In this document: one piece after another, positions 41,025 through 51,314 of the stretch
How positions within the stretch are numbered: position 1 is the first letter of the stretch
Layout: the number at the start of each line of letters is the position of its first letter
DNA from: Mycolicibacterium sp. CR10
GTDB lineage: Bacteria; Actinomycetota; Actinomycetes; Mycobacteriales; Mycobacteriaceae
Direction of reading: 5' to 3'
Length of the DNA: 64,000 nt
NCBI RefSeq assembly: GCF_005222675.1
Contig: NZ_STGE01000019.1
Span: forward strand, 372,001 to 436,000
Position numbers and translations under genes: made by a program
Notes under the pieces: model-generated
Seen by the model: only the letters and a program-made list of their open reading frames with translations
Database searches by the model: none
Told to the model about the DNA's origin: nothing

Positions 41025-44000
41025 TCACGCAGCGCCGTCTTTCGGAGCGGCATTGTCCCGCACGGTGTTCAGGGTGGCCACGATCGTGTCGACATCGGCC
41101 TCTCCGAACACATCGTCGGGCCCCGTGGGCGCGTGGTCGATGTACGGCGATTCGTAGAGCCGCACAGGTTCCATGAACCCGTTCGCGGTCAGTTCGGTGA
41201 TTATGAGGTTCACGAAGCGGATCTGGTCGGCATTGAACTTCGTGCCATCCAGGTATGCGCCGAAAGCTTCAGCGGCGGCTTCGCGGTCCAGCCCGACTAG
41301 TGACCGCACGAACAACCCCAGGCCATGCGACTGCTCCTTGGCCAGCTCGATATCGGCTTGCTCTCCCGTACCGCTCTCGATGAGCATCTGCTCCAACGAC
41401 GCGAGATCATCGGGAGTCAAGGGCTTATTGCGTCGTAACCGTTGCAGCGCAACGTGATCCTGGTGCTGTCTGAGATAGGCGCGGGCCTTCGCCTGAAAGC
41501 GTTCCCAGTTGGTGCCGGGCGTGATCCCTGGCAGATCAACGAGGGTGGCTTCGCTGAGTTCGTCGGCGAAGTCGGTATAGACCTGATTCCGTTTCACCTT
41601 CTCCAGGAACCGGAGCAGACCGCGCAATTTGCGCCGCACGGATTCGAGCATTGGCAGCGTGACGTCGACCCACCACTCATCCCCGCCGACCTCTTCGAGA
41701 AGCACCTCTTGTGCCTTCACCGACGGGATCGCTGTCTGGCTCAGCAGGCCAGTCGCGACGTTCTGGATCTGTTCGCGTAGCCGTTCGGCCGAAACAGCGT
41801 CGCCTTCGAGTTGAGCTAATTGACGGCGTAAGACGAGCATGTCGAAGCGCTTGGCGTCCTCGTCATCGTCCTTATGCGCTGACGGCAGCCCGGAGAGATG
41901 TTCGGCTACATCTCCGGCGACCTCCGGCGTCAGCGATGTCCAGGCTGGCCATTGCGAGTATTGCTCGACCAGCCTGCGGTGTGGTCGCACCAGGAAGTTG
42001 TCCAGGTTCATCCCCGTGACGGCCCGATGGAGCGACCATGCGACGTCGACCCGCAATCCTCGTTCGGTCTCGGTGCCCTGCCCCTCCTCGGGTTCTGGCT
42101 CCGAGGGCGGCCAGGCGTGGTCGATGGCGGTGATCAACCCGAGGCGCGTTTCGAACAGCCGCTGGTTCAATGACTTCTGGAACGAGCCTTCCGATCCCGG
42201 CAAGTCCTGGCTGAAGAACTCGAGGTTGCCGCAGAAGTCGAAGACGTAGAAGTTCTGCTTGTCCTTGCCGGGTCCGAATAGACCGGGACGTAGGCGGGTA
42301 CCGCGACCGATCATCTGCCAGAACTTGGTCTTGGACCGGACCAGCTTGAAGAAGACGAGATTGACGACGTCGGGGACATCGATTCCGGTGTCGAGCATGT
42401 CGACCGATATGGCGATGTGTGGAACCTTGCCGGTGACGGATAAGTCGTCGATCAGCGACTGGGCATAGGCAGTGCTGTGGGTGATGACGCGGGCGAATGT
42501 TCCGGCGTATTGCGGATATTGGACGTCGAAGCGTCGGGCAATGAACTCGGCGTGCGCCTGGTTCTTGGCGAAAATGATCGTCTTGCCGAGCCGGTCGCCT
42601 TCAGCTACGCGGTGGCCCTTGCTCATCAGTTCGGCGAGCACCTGGTCGACGGTGTCCTCGTTGAACAGGAACCGGTTGATCTCCTCGGCGCCCACCTCAT
42701 CCGGCGGGTCACCCTCGCCCCAGTCCAGGGCGTCCCAGTCGTCCTTCTCCTCTTCGGAGAGATCGGCGTAGCGGATACCCTGGCGCAGAAATTTGGTCCC
42801 TACGGAGATCCCGACTGCAGGTACCAGGAAGCCCTCCTTGACGGCGTCGTCAAGGCTATAGGCGTCCGTGGGTACGCCGTCTTCGAGGTGGAACAGTCGG
42901 TAAGTGTTGTGGTCGACTTCGTCTTTAGGGGTGGCGGTCAGGCCGACGAGCAGCGCGTCGTACCAGTCGAAGATGGCCCGATACTTCTGATAAACCGACC
43001 GGTGGGCTTCGTCGATGACGACGAGGTCGAAGTACCCGGGTCCGAATTTCCTGATGCCGGAGTCGGTGTCGTTGATGAGGTTCATCATCGTCGGGTAAGT
43101 GCAGACGTACACCCGGCCGTCGGTGATCTTCTCGGTCACCAGATTCACTGTGGTCGCGTCGGGCAAGTGGGTCTTGAACGCGTTGGCGGCCTGGCTGACC
43201 AGTGCGGTGCGGTCGGCGAGGAAGAGGACCCGTTTGACCCAGTTGGCTTCCATCAGCTGCTTTACCAGCGCGATGACGGTGCGGGTCTTCCCCGATCCGG
43301 TGGCCATCACCAACAGGGCTTCGCGTTCCTTGCCGGTGAACGCGTCGTCGATCGCGCGGATCGCGCGGTGTTGATAGTGCCGTTCTACGATGGCCGAGTC
43401 GATCGGCATGTCGGTCAACGGTTTGCGGGTGTCGCGGCGCTGGATTAGAAGCTCCAACTCGTCCCGGGTGTAGAAACCCTGGATCTCCCGCGGGGGGTAG
43501 CCGCCGGTGTCATCCCAGATCCAGTGCTCGAAACCGTTGGTGTAGAAGACGACCGGTCGACGGCCGGTCATCTTCTCCAGGCAGTCCGCGTACAGCTTGG
43601 CCTGCTGCTGGCCGACCTGCGGGCTCTTGGTCGTCCGTTTGGCCTCCACGATCGCCAACGGGAGACCGTCTGCACCCCACAAGACGTAGTCGACGAACCC
43701 CTTGCCATCGCCATTGGGCATGCCGGTGACCGGGTACTCGCGGTCCTTAGTGTTTGTCAAGGGCCAGCCTGCTTCGGCGAGCATGACGTCGATGAACCGA
43801 TCTCGGGTGTCGGCCTCGTTGTAGTCCCGGTCGTCGGTCTGCTGGTTTGTGGCTTGGACCTGCTTGACAGCCTCGCGCAAGGCCGCGATCTCGGCGTCCT
43901 TCTGCGTGGCCAGCTCGTCCTTCTCCGCCAGCGCCTTGGCGTGGGCTTCATCCTGGGCGGCGAACTTCGCGGCGAGCTGGGCGACTTCCTGCCGCGTCAG

Positions 44001-44438
44001 CGGCGCGGCCTTGGCGGCGATCTTTGGGTCGAATGCGGCGTTCATCGGAATTGCCTGCGGCTGAGTCGAATACCGGAATGCCGCCCACAGCATCACGTGG
44101 TGTAGTTCGCTCAGCACGTCCAACGCGGCCCGCGGCGGGATGGGCTGCGAATCGTGGACAGCGGTGTTGCCGAGCTTGCGGATCAGGTTCAGCTTTGTCG
44201 CGATCCCGACGCCGACCTTCGACTTGAACTTCGCATCGTTGATCTTGGCTGCCAAGTCGTTCTTGTACGGAAGCGGCAGCGCCAGAACGTCATATAAGTA
44301 GTCGACCACCAGCTCGACACTCCGGCGGCTGTAGAAGCATGCGGATCGGGGGTCGCTGGTGGCGTAACTCTCAGCTCGCGCACAGTCTGCGTGCATCTCT
44401 GGCCAACCGATGGTCTGCAGAAAGGCGAAGTTCGACAT
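41025..44438 (-). CDS. hsdR: type I restriction enzyme, R subunit
   Basis: A 1137-aa translocase-nuclease. N-terminal DUF4145-like helical domain (to about 125), a coiled-coil Glu/Lys segment, nuclease core '[23 protein letters not shown]' (D250, E265-x-K267) with 'QQQAKLYAD', helicase Walker A MATGSGKT at 378-385, 'VVIDEAHRS' (motif II), 'LLVGLTATP' (III) and '[11 protein letters not shown]' (VI). All motifs are intact. It cleaves unmethylated DNA after translocation when complexed with HsdM and HsdS. It begins nine bases after hsdS in the order M-S-R. No frameshift seen. Confidence 0.93.
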   Translation of the reverse strand: MSNFAFLQTIGWPEMHADCARAESYATSDPRSACFYSRRSVELVVDYLYDVLALPLPYKNDLAAKINDAKFKSKVGVGIATKLNLIRKLGNTAVHDSQPIPPRAALDVLSELHHVMLWAAFRYSTQPQAIPMNAAFDPKIAAKAAPLTRQEVAQLAAKFAAQDEAHAKALAEKDELATQKDAEIAALREAVKQVQATNQQTDDRDYNEADTRDRFIDVMLAEAGWPLTNTKDREYPVTGMPNGDGKGFVDYVLWGADGLPLAIVEAKRTTKSPQVGQQQAKLYADCLEKMTGRRPVVFYTNGFEHWIWDDTGGYPPREIQGFYTRDELELLIQRRDTRKPLTDMPIDSAIVERHYQHRAIRAIDDAFTGKEREALLVMATGSGKTRTVIALVKQLMEANWVKRVLFLADRTALVSQAANAFKTHLPDATTVNLVTEKITDGRVYVCTYPTMMNLINDTDSGIRKFGPGYFDLVVIDEAHRSVYQKYRAIFDWYDALLVGLTATPKDEVDHNTYRLFHLEDGVPTDAYSLDDAVKEGFLVPAVGISVGTKFLRQGIRYADLSEEEKDDWDALDWGEGDPPDEVGAEEINRFLFNEDTVDQVLAELMSKGHRVAEGDRLGKTIIFAKNQAHAEFIARRFDVQYPQYAGTFARVITHSTAYAQSLIDDLSVTGKVPHIAISVDMLDTGIDVPDVVNLVFFKLVRSKTKFWQMIGRGTRLRPGLFGPGKDKQNFYVFDFCGNLEFFSQDLPGSEGSFQKSLNQRLFETRLGLITAIDHAWPPSEPEPEEGQGTETERGLRVDVAWSLHRAVTGMNLDNFLVRPHRRLVEQYSQWPAWTSLTPEVAGDVAEHLSGLPSAHKDDDEDAKRFDMLVLRRQLAQLEGDAVSAERLREQIQNVATGLLSQTAIPSVKAQEVLLEEVGGDEWWVDVTLPMLESVRRKLRGLLRFLEKVKRNQVYTDFADELSEATLVDLPGITPGTNWERFQAKARAYLRQHQDHVALQRLRRNKPLTPDDLASLEQMLIESGTGEQADIELAKEQSHGLGLFVRSLVGLDREAAAEAFGAYLDGTKFNADQIRFVNLIITELTANGFMEPVRLYESPYIDHAPTGPDDVFGEADVDTIVATLNTVRDNAAPKDGAA

Positions 44439-44447
44439 GTCGCTGCC

Positions 44448-45638
44448 TCACAGCTGACCGGAGAATGCGCGGGATTGGAGAGAGGCGAACAACTCGTCAA
44501 ACGCCGATCCCGCCTCGTCTCTCGGGGCTCGATGCGCTTCTAGCTTCTCCAAGAGTCGGCCGAACTGTTGCTGCAGCTCAATAGGCGGCAGCGGACAGGG
44601 CAGTGCACGCAAACCCGGCCCGCTGAAGTTTTGCTGGGCAGACTGATGTGAACCCGCCTCGATAATGGCCTGAATCGGTCGAGATCGAAGGAAGGCCGCT
44701 GCAAACGTCGGCTCCAGGCATTCCTTCAGTTGAATCCGAATAAAATAAGCGCCTGCGATGCAGGGCGGGTCGGACTCCTTGATCAGTGCGAGCTTTCCAA
44801 CGGTGGCGCCAGTCCGTGCAAAGAGGATGTCACCCGCGGACAGTCCGAACTTCCCGGTGTCGTCCTCGGTTACGGCCATCCTCGGCATTGATCCGAAGTC
44901 CAGCCGTCCACTGTAATCCAGATCTGTTATCCGGACGATCCGAATACCTTCGGGCGAGTAAGACTCATTGTAGAAGCGCGGGCCATACTGCATCGACGAT
45001 GCCAGATCACCAAAGCTGTGGACCGGCCAACCCTTAGAGTTAACAATTGGATTCCCGAATAGCTCGTCGAAGATTGCCGATACGAGCTGCTCCCAGCTTC
45101 GGTCGACCCTGCGCCGTTTAGCACGAAGATCGTCGGCATGGTCGAGGACCGCGGCGATGCGGCGCTGCTCGTCGAGGGACGGAAGCGGTATACGCAGCGC
45201 TTCGCAGCGCTTCAGGTTCAAGTTCGCGATGTTCGTTGTCTGATTGGCGTTGTTTCGGACCTCAGCCTGAGTACGAGCCGACGAGAACCATCGGTAGAGG
45301 TACCTCGAATCCAGTCTGTCCGATGTAACCCGTAGAGCGGTTACAAAGCCTCCGATAGCCGCTGGAGCGGTCAATTCAGGCACCCAACTGCATCGGCCCA
45401 CAAGATTCCAGCTATTTGCACTCGATATCAGCACATCGCCGTGACGCAGGTACTGGTCTGCACGGCGCACAATGTCACGGGGAATCTGCAGGATGTCGTT
45501 CGTATCGAGTTCCGCCTGAACGTTCTTTGTACGCATTACTCCGACCGATGACTCTGTTGGCCGGTCCAGGACATCGCCAGGCTTGAATGTCACACCGCGA
45601 ATAAACGAGGCAACTTCTCCCAAGTACGCGTCGTTCAC
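44448..45638 (-). CDS. hsdS: type I restriction-modification, specificity subunit
   Basis: A 396-aa specificity subunit with two target-recognition domains separated by the conserved helical spacer. The first domain ends '...LNLKRCEALRIPLPSLDEQRRIAAVLDHADDLRAKRRRVDRSWEQLVSAIFDELFG', the second ends 'LRALPCPLPPIELQQQFGRLLEKLEAHRAPRDEAGSAFDELFASLQSRAFSG'. The two halves set the bipartite DNA target, which cannot be predicted. It overlaps the hsdM stop by four bases (gtga). Base composition is visibly richer in A+T than hsdR, as is common for exchangeable recognition domains. Confidence 0.92.
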   Translation of the reverse strand: MNDAYLGEVASFIRGVTFKPGDVLDRPTESSVGVMRTKNVQAELDTNDILQIPRDIVRRADQYLRHGDVLISSANSWNLVGRCSWVPELTAPAAIGGFVTALRVTSDRLDSRYLYRWFSSARTQAEVRNNANQTTNIANLNLKRCEALRIPLPSLDEQRRIAAVLDHADDLRAKRRRVDRSWEQLVSAIFDELFGNPIVNSKGWPVHSFGDLASSMQYGPRFYNESYSPEGIRIVRITDLDYSGRLDFGSMPRMAVTEDDTGKFGLSAGDILFARTGATVGKLALIKESDPPCIAGAYFIRIQLKECLEPTFAAAFLRSRPIQAIIEAGSHQSAQQNFSGPGLRALPCPLPPIELQQQFGRLLEKLEAHRAPRDEAGSAFDELFASLQSRAFSGQL

Positions 45639-47089
45639 GTGAACATTGCTTTCAACTCGGCAAGCCCAGAAGCAATTTCACCCTCGAGTTTCTCAATCTC
45701 GGCAATGATATCCAGCGGCGGACGATGCTCGACCTCGTCGTGAACGATCTCCTTATACCGGTTTAGCGACAGGTCATATCCCTGCGCAACGATATCGTCC
45801 TTCGCCACGCAGAACGACTGCTCGGTGCGTGCCCGTTCAAGTTCGGCGCCACTTCGTTCAGTCCAGCGTTTCAGCGCGTCAGGTAAGTCGTTTGTTTCAA
45901 GCGGGTTCCGCTTATCGTCAAGCGAAAACCCGTCGGCTGTTACGTCGTAGAACCACACCTGATCGGTACCGCCCGAGTCGGTCTTGGTAAACAGCAAAAT
46001 TGCAGTCGACACCCCCGAGTACGGTTTGAACACCCCCGACGGCAACTTCACGATCGCGTCTAGCTTCTGATCCTCGACCAGGGTTCGACGCAGGTCCCTA
46101 TGTGCTTTCGATGATCCGAACAGCACGCCGTCAGGCACGACAACAGCCGCCCGCCCGCCGGGCTTCAAGAGTCTCAAAAACAGCGCCACGAACAGCAATT
46201 CGGTCTTCTTGGTCTTTACTACCCGCTGCAGATCCTTCGCAGTCGCCTCGTAATCCAACGATCCGGCGAACGGCGGATTCGCGAGGATCAACGTGTACTT
46301 TTCGGCATCCTCGCTAGCACCCTCCGATAGAGAATCCCGGTAGCGAATATCCGGCGAATCGATGCCATGCATCAACATGTTCATACTCGCGATGCGGAGC
46401 ATCGTGTTGTCGAAGTCGTAGCCGTGAAACATGCTGGCGTGAAAGTGCTTCCGCTGCGCCGCGTCGGTCAACACAGTGGGATGTTGTTCCCGGATGTACT
46501 CCGAGGCCGCCACCAAGAAACCAGCCGTTCCGCACGCCGGGTCGCAGATCTCGTCGGTCGGCTTCGGCGCCATCATGTCGACCATTAACTTGATGATGTG
46601 CCGTGGCGTACGGAACTGGCCGTTGACCCCAGCGCTCGCGATCTTCGACAGTAAGTACTCGTAAAGATCGCCGTTGGTATCGCGGTCGTTCATCGGGATC
46701 TCGTCGAGCAGGTCGACGACCCGGGACAGCAGCTGCGGGGTCGGGATCGTGAACCGGGCGTCCTTCATGTGCTCGCCATAGGTCGAGCCGTCGCCGCCGA
46801 GGGTCCGAAGGAAAGGGAAAACATTCTCCCCGACCGTCGCGAACATGACAGCAGGCTCCTGATTCTTGAAACGCGACCACCGGAGCTCTTGTTGGTCTGA
46901 ACCGAAACGGAGCTCACTGGCTGCGCCGAGGCGAGCTTTGCGCTCCTCCAGAGTCTCCAAGTCGTCGAGACGCCGGATGAACAACAAGTAGGTGATCTGC
47001 TCGATGACCTCTAGCGGGTTGGAGATGCCGCCAGACCAGAATGCATCCCAGACGCGGTCGACTTTGCTCTTCAACTCACCGGTGATCAC
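45635..47089 (-). CDS. hsdM: type I restriction-modification, N6-adenine methyltransferase subunit
   Basis: A 484-aa methyltransferase. N-terminal helical domain (SGGISNPLEVIEQITYLLFIRRLDDLE), SAM-binding DPACGTAG at residues 183-190, catalytic NPPF at 271-274, and C-terminal part ending in coiled coil (EIEKLEGEIASGLAELKAMF). It methylates adenine in the HsdS target and forms the core of the restriction complex. The GTG at 47089 is the start; it is the first gene of the operon, with its promoter in the 260 bases before the tRNA-Leu end. Confidence 0.93.
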   Translation of the reverse strand: MITGELKSKVDRVWDAFWSGGISNPLEVIEQITYLLFIRRLDDLETLEERKARLGAASELRFGSDQQELRWSRFKNQEPAVMFATVGENVFPFLRTLGGDGSTYGEHMKDARFTIPTPQLLSRVVDLLDEIPMNDRDTNGDLYEYLLSKIASAGVNGQFRTPRHIIKLMVDMMAPKPTDEICDPACGTAGFLVAASEYIREQHPTVLTDAAQRKHFHASMFHGYDFDNTMLRIASMNMLMHGIDSPDIRYRDSLSEGASEDAEKYTLILANPPFAGSLDYEATAKDLQRVVKTKKTELLFVALFLRLLKPGGRAAVVVPDGVLFGSSKAHRDLRRTLVEDQKLDAIVKLPSGVFKPYSGVSTAILLFTKTDSGGTDQVWFYDVTADGFSLDDKRNPLETNDLPDALKRWTERSGAELERARTEQSFCVAKDDIVAQGYDLSLNRYKEIVHDEVEHRPPLDIIAEIEKLEGEIASGLAELKAMFT

Positions 47090-47288
47090 CGCGCAGGCCC
47101 CCTCGAGTTATCGTCCCGAACTGAACGGAACTGTATATAGGACCCGCCCGACAAGTGACGCACAACGCTGAGGATCGACCTGTTAGATCAGGGCGGCCCC
47201 GCGACATGCTGCCATCGGGATGGGGACTTGGAGCGCTTTGTCCCGTGGCCCTGGCCACGACCGATTCACTCCCGCACTACCCACCAAA

Positions 47289-47356
47289 CACAAAGGTCAC
47301 GACCCATATCTGGATCGTGACCTAAGCGCCGCGGTTACGTAGAGCTCCTCGTGGTG
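47289..47356. repeat. right copy of 68-nt direct repeat (island boundary, attR-like)
   Basis: Equal in length to the segment at 23197-23264. The identical 19-base core is at 47338-47356; its last five bases are the 3' end of tRNA-Leu (CCA, discriminator and the last acceptor-stem base). The integration core thus straddles the tRNA end and its downstream flank. Confidence 0.8.
47294..47323 (-). terminator. hairpin downstream of tRNA-Leu
   Basis: Eight-base arms AGGTCACG (47294-47301) and CGTGACCT (47316-47323) lie just past the tRNA 3' end on the minus strand. It probably terminates the tRNA transcript and has a sequence-diverged twin at the left island end. Confidence 0.6.
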
Positions 47357-47437
47357 GGCGAAGGGGGACTTGAACCCCCACGTCCCGAAGGACACTGGCA
47401 CCTGAAGCCAGCGCGTCTGCCATTCCGCCACTCGCCC
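47352..47437 (-). tRNA. tRNA-Leu(CAG)
   Basis: 86 nt including an encoded CCA. The acceptor stem GGGCGAG pairs with the 3' strand ending CGCCC-A-CCA. The anticodon stem-loop CTGGC-TTCAGGT-GCCAG gives anticodon CAG (codon CUG). A long variable arm (GTGTCCTTCGGGAC region) is as expected for leucine tRNA, and the T-arm has GGTTCAAGTCC. The 3' end is the integration target of the island. Confidence 0.93.
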
Positions 47438-47684
47438 GAATGACCGAGGGAGCCTATCACGCAGGCAACCCCGGTTTCCAAACGTACTGGCGGACCCCCG
47501 GGATCGCCAAAAGCAGTTCCCGCAGGGCCGTGACCTGCCGCGATGTGATTCTCAGAGTTCTGTTGGTCACGCTCTGGCAGCCATGGCCGATACCATGCAT
47601 GCAAGCATTGCTGCCGGACGACACGCTGGCAGCGGATCAGTGTGAGCAGGAAATGGGTACATATCGAGGGAGGCGATTGAGGAC

Positions 47685-49100
47685 ATGGGCTTAGTCGACC
47701 GCTTTGAGCGCAAGCTTGAGGATTCGGTCGGCGACGCCTTCGCCAGGGTTTTCCGGGGATCCATCGTCCCGCAGGAAGTGGAGTCCTTGCTTCGCCGCGA
47801 GGCCGACGCGGGTGCACACGAGTTACACGGCGGCCGCATTTTGGCCCCGAACGACTACGTCATTACCCTCAGTGTGCCTGATTACCGCAAGGTGAGTGCC
47901 GACCCGGACATCACCTCGACCACGTTCGCCAAGCACTTGGAGGGATACATCCATGAGCAGGGGTGGCAAACGTATGGTGATGTGGTCGTCAGATTCGAGC
48001 AGTCGCCCAACCTGCACACCGGACAGTTTCGCGCGCGTGGCGCGGTCAACCCCGACTCGACCACAGATCCCGCCCCACCTCGAGAACTTCCGACCAACGC
48101 AGAACCAGGAGTACCACCGATGACCGACAATCCGAGCTACCGCGGCCAAGGACAGGGTCGGCCCGCAGACGAGTACTACCCCCGTCCGGACGACGACCGA
48201 TACAACCGTCCCGATGAGCAGCGCGGCCAGTACCCGCCGTCCGAGCAGGGCGGCTACCCCCCGCAGGGTGAGCCTAACTACCCTCCGCGCGGCGGGCACC
48301 CTGAGCAGGGCGGCTATCCCGAGCAGGGCGGCTACCCGCCGCCGTCGTACGAGCAGCGTCCGCCCGCCGGTTACGGCCCACCGCAGGGCGGCTACCCGGA
48401 CCAGGGCTACCGCCAGGCCCCCGCAGGGTACGGCCCGCCGCAGGGCGGCCAGCCCGGCTACGGCCCACCCCCGGGTGCTCCCTCCAATGACTACGACTAC
48501 GGCCGCGCCCCGGGCAGGCCCGACGAAGGCGGCTACCCGCCTCCGGGTCGCCCGTCCTACCCGGACCAGGGCGGCTACCCCGATCAGGGCGGCTACCCGG
48601 AACAGGGCGGCTACGGATCTCAGGGTGGCCAGGGTTACGGCCGGCAGGACTACGCGCAGCCTGATTACGGACGCTACGGCGAGGCTCCGGCCGGTGCCGG
48701 CTATGCCGATCAGGGTTACGGCGGCGAGCCCGCGGGCTACGGCGACCAGGGCTATGGCGCCCCGGCCGGCGGTGGCTACGGCGGGTACGGCCAGGGCGAG
48801 TATCCGTCGGCGGGCTCGGCGATCACCCTGCAGCTCGACGACGGCAGTGGCCGCACCTACCAGCTGCGCGAAGGCGCCAACGTGATCGGTCGCGGACAGG
48901 ACGCCCAGTTCCGGCTGCCCGACACGGGAGTGTCCCGCAGGCATCTGGAGATCCGCTGGGATGGACAGGTCGCGCTATTGTCAGACCTCAACTCCACCAA
49001 CGGCACCACGGTGAACAATGCTCCGGTTCAGGAGTGGCAGCTGGCCGACGGCGACGTCATCCGGCTCGGACACTCCGAGATCATCGTTCGCGTTCACTGA
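47685..49100 (+). CDS. fhaA: FhaA, FHA-domain protein
   Basis: A 471-aa protein. N-terminal DUF3662 domain (GLVDRFERKLEDSVGDAFARVFRGSIVPQEVESLLRREAD..., to about residue 130), a long low-complexity linker of Pro/Tyr/Gly/Gln repeats (QGGYP, GPPQGGY), and a C-terminal FHA domain: 'NVIGRGQDAQFRLPDTGVSRRHLEIRWDGQVALLSDLNSTNGTTVNN'. FHA reads phospho-threonine; in mycobacteria FhaA binds phosphorylated MviN and regulates peptidoglycan synthesis at pole and septum, and is a PknA/PknB substrate. ATG 47685 begins the standard MGLVDRFERK. First gene of the kinase-division operon. Confidence 0.93.
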   Translation: MGLVDRFERKLEDSVGDAFARVFRGSIVPQEVESLLRREADAGAHELHGGRILAPNDYVITLSVPDYRKVSADPDITSTTFAKHLEGYIHEQGWQTYGDVVVRFEQSPNLHTGQFRARGAVNPDSTTDPAPPRELPTNAEPGVPPMTDNPSYRGQGQGRPADEYYPRPDDDRYNRPDEQRGQYPPSEQGGYPPQGEPNYPPRGGHPEQGGYPEQGGYPPPSYEQRPPAGYGPPQGGYPDQGYRQAPAGYGPPQGGQPGYGPPPGAPSNDYDYGRAPGRPDEGGYPPPGRPSYPDQGGYPDQGGYPEQGGYGSQGGQGYGRQDYAQPDYGRYGEAPAGAGYADQGYGGEPAGYGDQGYGAPAGGGYGGYGQGEYPSAGSAITLQLDDGSGRTYQLREGANVIGRGQDAQFRLPDTGVSRRHLEIRWDGQVALLSDLNSTNGTTVNNAPVQEWQLADGDVIRLGHSEIIVRVH

Positions 49101-49232
49101 GGTTCGACCGCCCGGGGAAAAGCACTCTGCTTGACCCTCACGTCGATCGTCACCCAAGTATGGTGGCGGTGCCGAAAGGACGCCGACGAGCTGCTTGCGC
49201 GAGGAGTGTCACCGGGACGGAGAGGACGTCAG

Positions 49233-49700
49233 ATGCAGGGGCTGGTACTGCAGCTGACACGTGTCGGCTTCCTGCTGCTGCTGTGGCTGTTCATCTGGTC
49301 GGTGCTGCGGATCTTGCGCACCGATATCTATGCGCCCACCGGGGCGGTGATGGTGCGGCGGGGTTTGGCCCTGCGCGGGTCGCTGCTACCCAACCGCGGC
49401 CGCCGACACGTGGCCCGGCAATTGGTGGTTACCGAGGGCGCTCTGACGGGCACTCGTATCCCGCTGGGCACGCAACCGGTGCTGATCGGTCGCGCCGATG
49501 ACTCCACACTGGTGCTGACCGACGATTACGCCTCGACCCGCCATGCCAGACTCTCGCCACGAGGTCCGGAATGGTATGTAGAGGACCTAGGATCGACGAA
49601 CGGTACATACCTCGACAGGGCGAAGGTGACTACGGCGGTACGAGTTCCGATGGGCACACCCGTGCGGATCGGCAAGACGGTGATCGAGTTGCGCCCGTGA
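49233..49700 (+). CDS. fhaB: FhaB (FipA), membrane FHA-domain protein
   Basis: A 155-aa protein: N-terminal membrane helix (QLTRVGFLLLLWLFIWSVLRIL), a basic linker, and a C-terminal FHA domain with 'VLIGRADDSTLVLTDDYASTRHARLSPRGPEWYVEDLGSTNGTYLDRAKV' (GR, S/T-RH and STNGT motifs). It is FipA of mycobacteria, a phospho-dependent partner of FtsZ and FtsQ acting under oxidative stress. The ATG at 49233 gives the family length of 155; upstream in-frame sequence is not conserved-looking. Its stop overlaps the pstP start by four bases. Confidence 0.92.
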   Translation: MQGLVLQLTRVGFLLLLWLFIWSVLRILRTDIYAPTGAVMVRRGLALRGSLLPNRGRRHVARQLVVTEGALTGTRIPLGTQPVLIGRADDSTLVLTDDYASTRHARLSPRGPEWYVEDLGSTNGTYLDRAKVTTAVRVPMGTPVRIGKTVIELRP

Positions 49701-51241
49701 CGTTGGTACTTCGATACGCCGCGCGCAGCGACCGCGGGTTGGTGCGCGCCAACAACGAGGACTCGGTCTATGCCGGTGCGCGTCTGCTGGCGCTCGCCGA
49801 CGGCATGGGCGGGCACGCGGCCGGTGAGGTGGCCTCCCAGCTGGTGATCGCCGCGCTGGCCCACCTCGACGATGACGAACCCGGCGGCGACCTGCTCAGC
49901 AAGCTCGACTCGGCGGTCCGCGAGGGCAACTCAGCGATCGCCGCGCACGTGGAGGCCGACCCCGAACTCGAGGGCATGGGCACCACGCTCACGGCAATCC
50001 TGTTCGCGGGCAATCGACTTGGCCTCGTCCACATCGGCGACTCCCGCGGCTACATGCTGCGTGACGGCGAGCTCAGCCAGATCACCAAGGACGACACGTT
50101 CGTCCAGACCCTGGTCGATGAGGGCCGGATCACCGCGGAGGAGGCGCACAGCCACCCGCAGCGATCGCTGATCATGCGTGCGCTGACCGGTCATGAGGTG
50201 GAGCCGACGCTGATCATGCGGGAGGCCCGCGCCGGCGACCGGTACCTGCTGTGCTCCGACGGTCTGTCCGATCCGGTGAGCCACGACACCATCCTGGAGG
50301 CGCTCCAGATCGACAACGTCGCCGAAAGTGCCGACCGTCTCATCGAGTTGGCGCTGCGCGGCGGCGGTCCCGACAACGTCACCGTGGTTGTCGCCGACGT
50401 CAGCGAAGTGACGGACTACGACTACGGACAAACCCAACCCATCCTGGCGGGGGCGGTGTCAGGTGACGATGACCAGACCGCCCCGCCGAACACCGCCGCC
50501 GGCCGGGCGTCGGCGTTCAACCCTAAACGCAATGCCGCGAAACGCGTTGTCCCGCAACCTGAAGAGCCGCCGCCGCGACCCCGGTCACGGCGCCGCTTGT
50601 TCATCGCCGCCGCGGTGCTGGTCCTCGTGGTGCTGGCAAGCCTGGCCGTCGGACGCGAGATCGTGCGCAACAACTACTACGTGAGCGAACACGACGGCAC
50701 CGTGTCGATCATGCGGGGTGTTCAGGGCTCCTTTCTCGGAGTCTCCCTGCAGGAGCCCTATCTCCTCGGCTGTTTGAACGCCCGCAACGAACTCTCCCTC
50801 ATCAGCGCGGACCAGTCGCGCGACAACCTGGACTGCCGCCTTCTCGGTGTCGACGACATGCGCCCGTCGGAACGGGCCCAGGTGGTGGCGGGTCTTCCGT
50901 CGGGCACCCTCGACGACGCCATCGGCCAGATCGAGGAGCTCTCCCGCAGTTCGGTGCTGCCGGTCTGCGCACCGCGCACCACGACGTCGTCGACCACGCC
51001 GAGGCCGTCGTCGTCCCCTCGCCCGACGACCTCCACGCCTACCTCGGCTGCGCCGGGAACCCCACGGCCCAGCGGTGATCCACGCACCAGTGCACCCGGT
51101 CCGGCGCCCGAGACGCCCCGCACTGTCACCAGTTCCCCGGCGCCGCCGTCACCGACCCCCTCCCCCACGCCGGCGCCGACCGTCACCGCGCTGCCGCCGC
51201 CACCACCTGAGCCGGGAACGAACTGCCGGGAAGTTTCATGA
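49697..51241 (+). CDS. pstP: PstP, PP2C serine/threonine phosphatase
   Basis: A 514-aa membrane phosphatase. N-terminal PP2C domain with metal-binding Asps in 'RGLVRANNEDSVYAG', 'LLALADGMGGHAAGE', 'VHIGDSRGYML', 'LLCSDGLSDPV' and 'DNVTVVVADV'. A single membrane span lies at about residues 300-320 (LFIAAAVLVLVVLASLAVGREIV), followed by an extracellular domain and a Ser/Thr/Pro-rich tail (TTTSSTTPRPSSSP...). It dephosphorylates PknA, PknB and their substrates. Start GTG 49697 is coupled to fhaB. Length equals that of the M. tuberculosis protein. Confidence 0.94.
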   Translation: MTLVLRYAARSDRGLVRANNEDSVYAGARLLALADGMGGHAAGEVASQLVIAALAHLDDDEPGGDLLSKLDSAVREGNSAIAAHVEADPELEGMGTTLTAILFAGNRLGLVHIGDSRGYMLRDGELSQITKDDTFVQTLVDEGRITAEEAHSHPQRSLIMRALTGHEVEPTLIMREARAGDRYLLCSDGLSDPVSHDTILEALQIDNVAESADRLIELALRGGGPDNVTVVVADVSEVTDYDYGQTQPILAGAVSGDDDQTAPPNTAAGRASAFNPKRNAAKRVVPQPEEPPPRPRSRRRLFIAAAVLVLVVLASLAVGREIVRNNYYVSEHDGTVSIMRGVQGSFLGVSLQEPYLLGCLNARNELSLISADQSRDNLDCRLLGVDDMRPSERAQVVAGLPSGTLDDAIGQIEELSRSSVLPVCAPRTTTSSTTPRPSSSPRPTTSTPTSAAPGTPRPSGDPRTSAPGPAPETPRTVTSSPAPPSPTPSPTPAPTVTALPPPPPEPGTNCREVS

Positions 51242-51314
51242 CGACCCGAAGACGAGCGAGAGTGAGGATCGCAGCGAGGCACGAGCGAGGACCGGAGCGA
51301 GCGGGAGTCGAGAC

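Larger units (their letters stand above)
23265..47337. mobile_element. genomic island integrated at tRNA-Leu, defence cargo
   Basis: The segment between the two 68-base repeats carries CBASS, a type I restriction-modification system, an HExxH-dCTP deaminase operon, nuclease-like genes, zinc-finger proteins and remnants, while the flanks are core-like. Coding strand switches often, A+T content rises in several genes (visibly at 26.2-29.3 kb and in hsdS), and no core mycobacterial gene is inside. No intact integrase is seen; the only recombinase is truncated. Mobility in its present form is therefore doubtful, or depends on help from elsewhere. Confidence 0.75.

Noticed and set aside
47438..47684. 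Possible small gene between tRNA-Leu and fhaA
   Set aside because: A plus-strand frame exists at 47440-47694 but overlaps the fhaA start and has no ribosome site; this stretch more likely holds the operon and tRNA promoters.
48240..48800. Regular short repeats that could suggest a CRISPR or VNTR array
   Set aside because: They are in frame and encode the Gln-Gly-Gly-Tyr-Pro linker of FhaA; there are no unique spacers of constant length.
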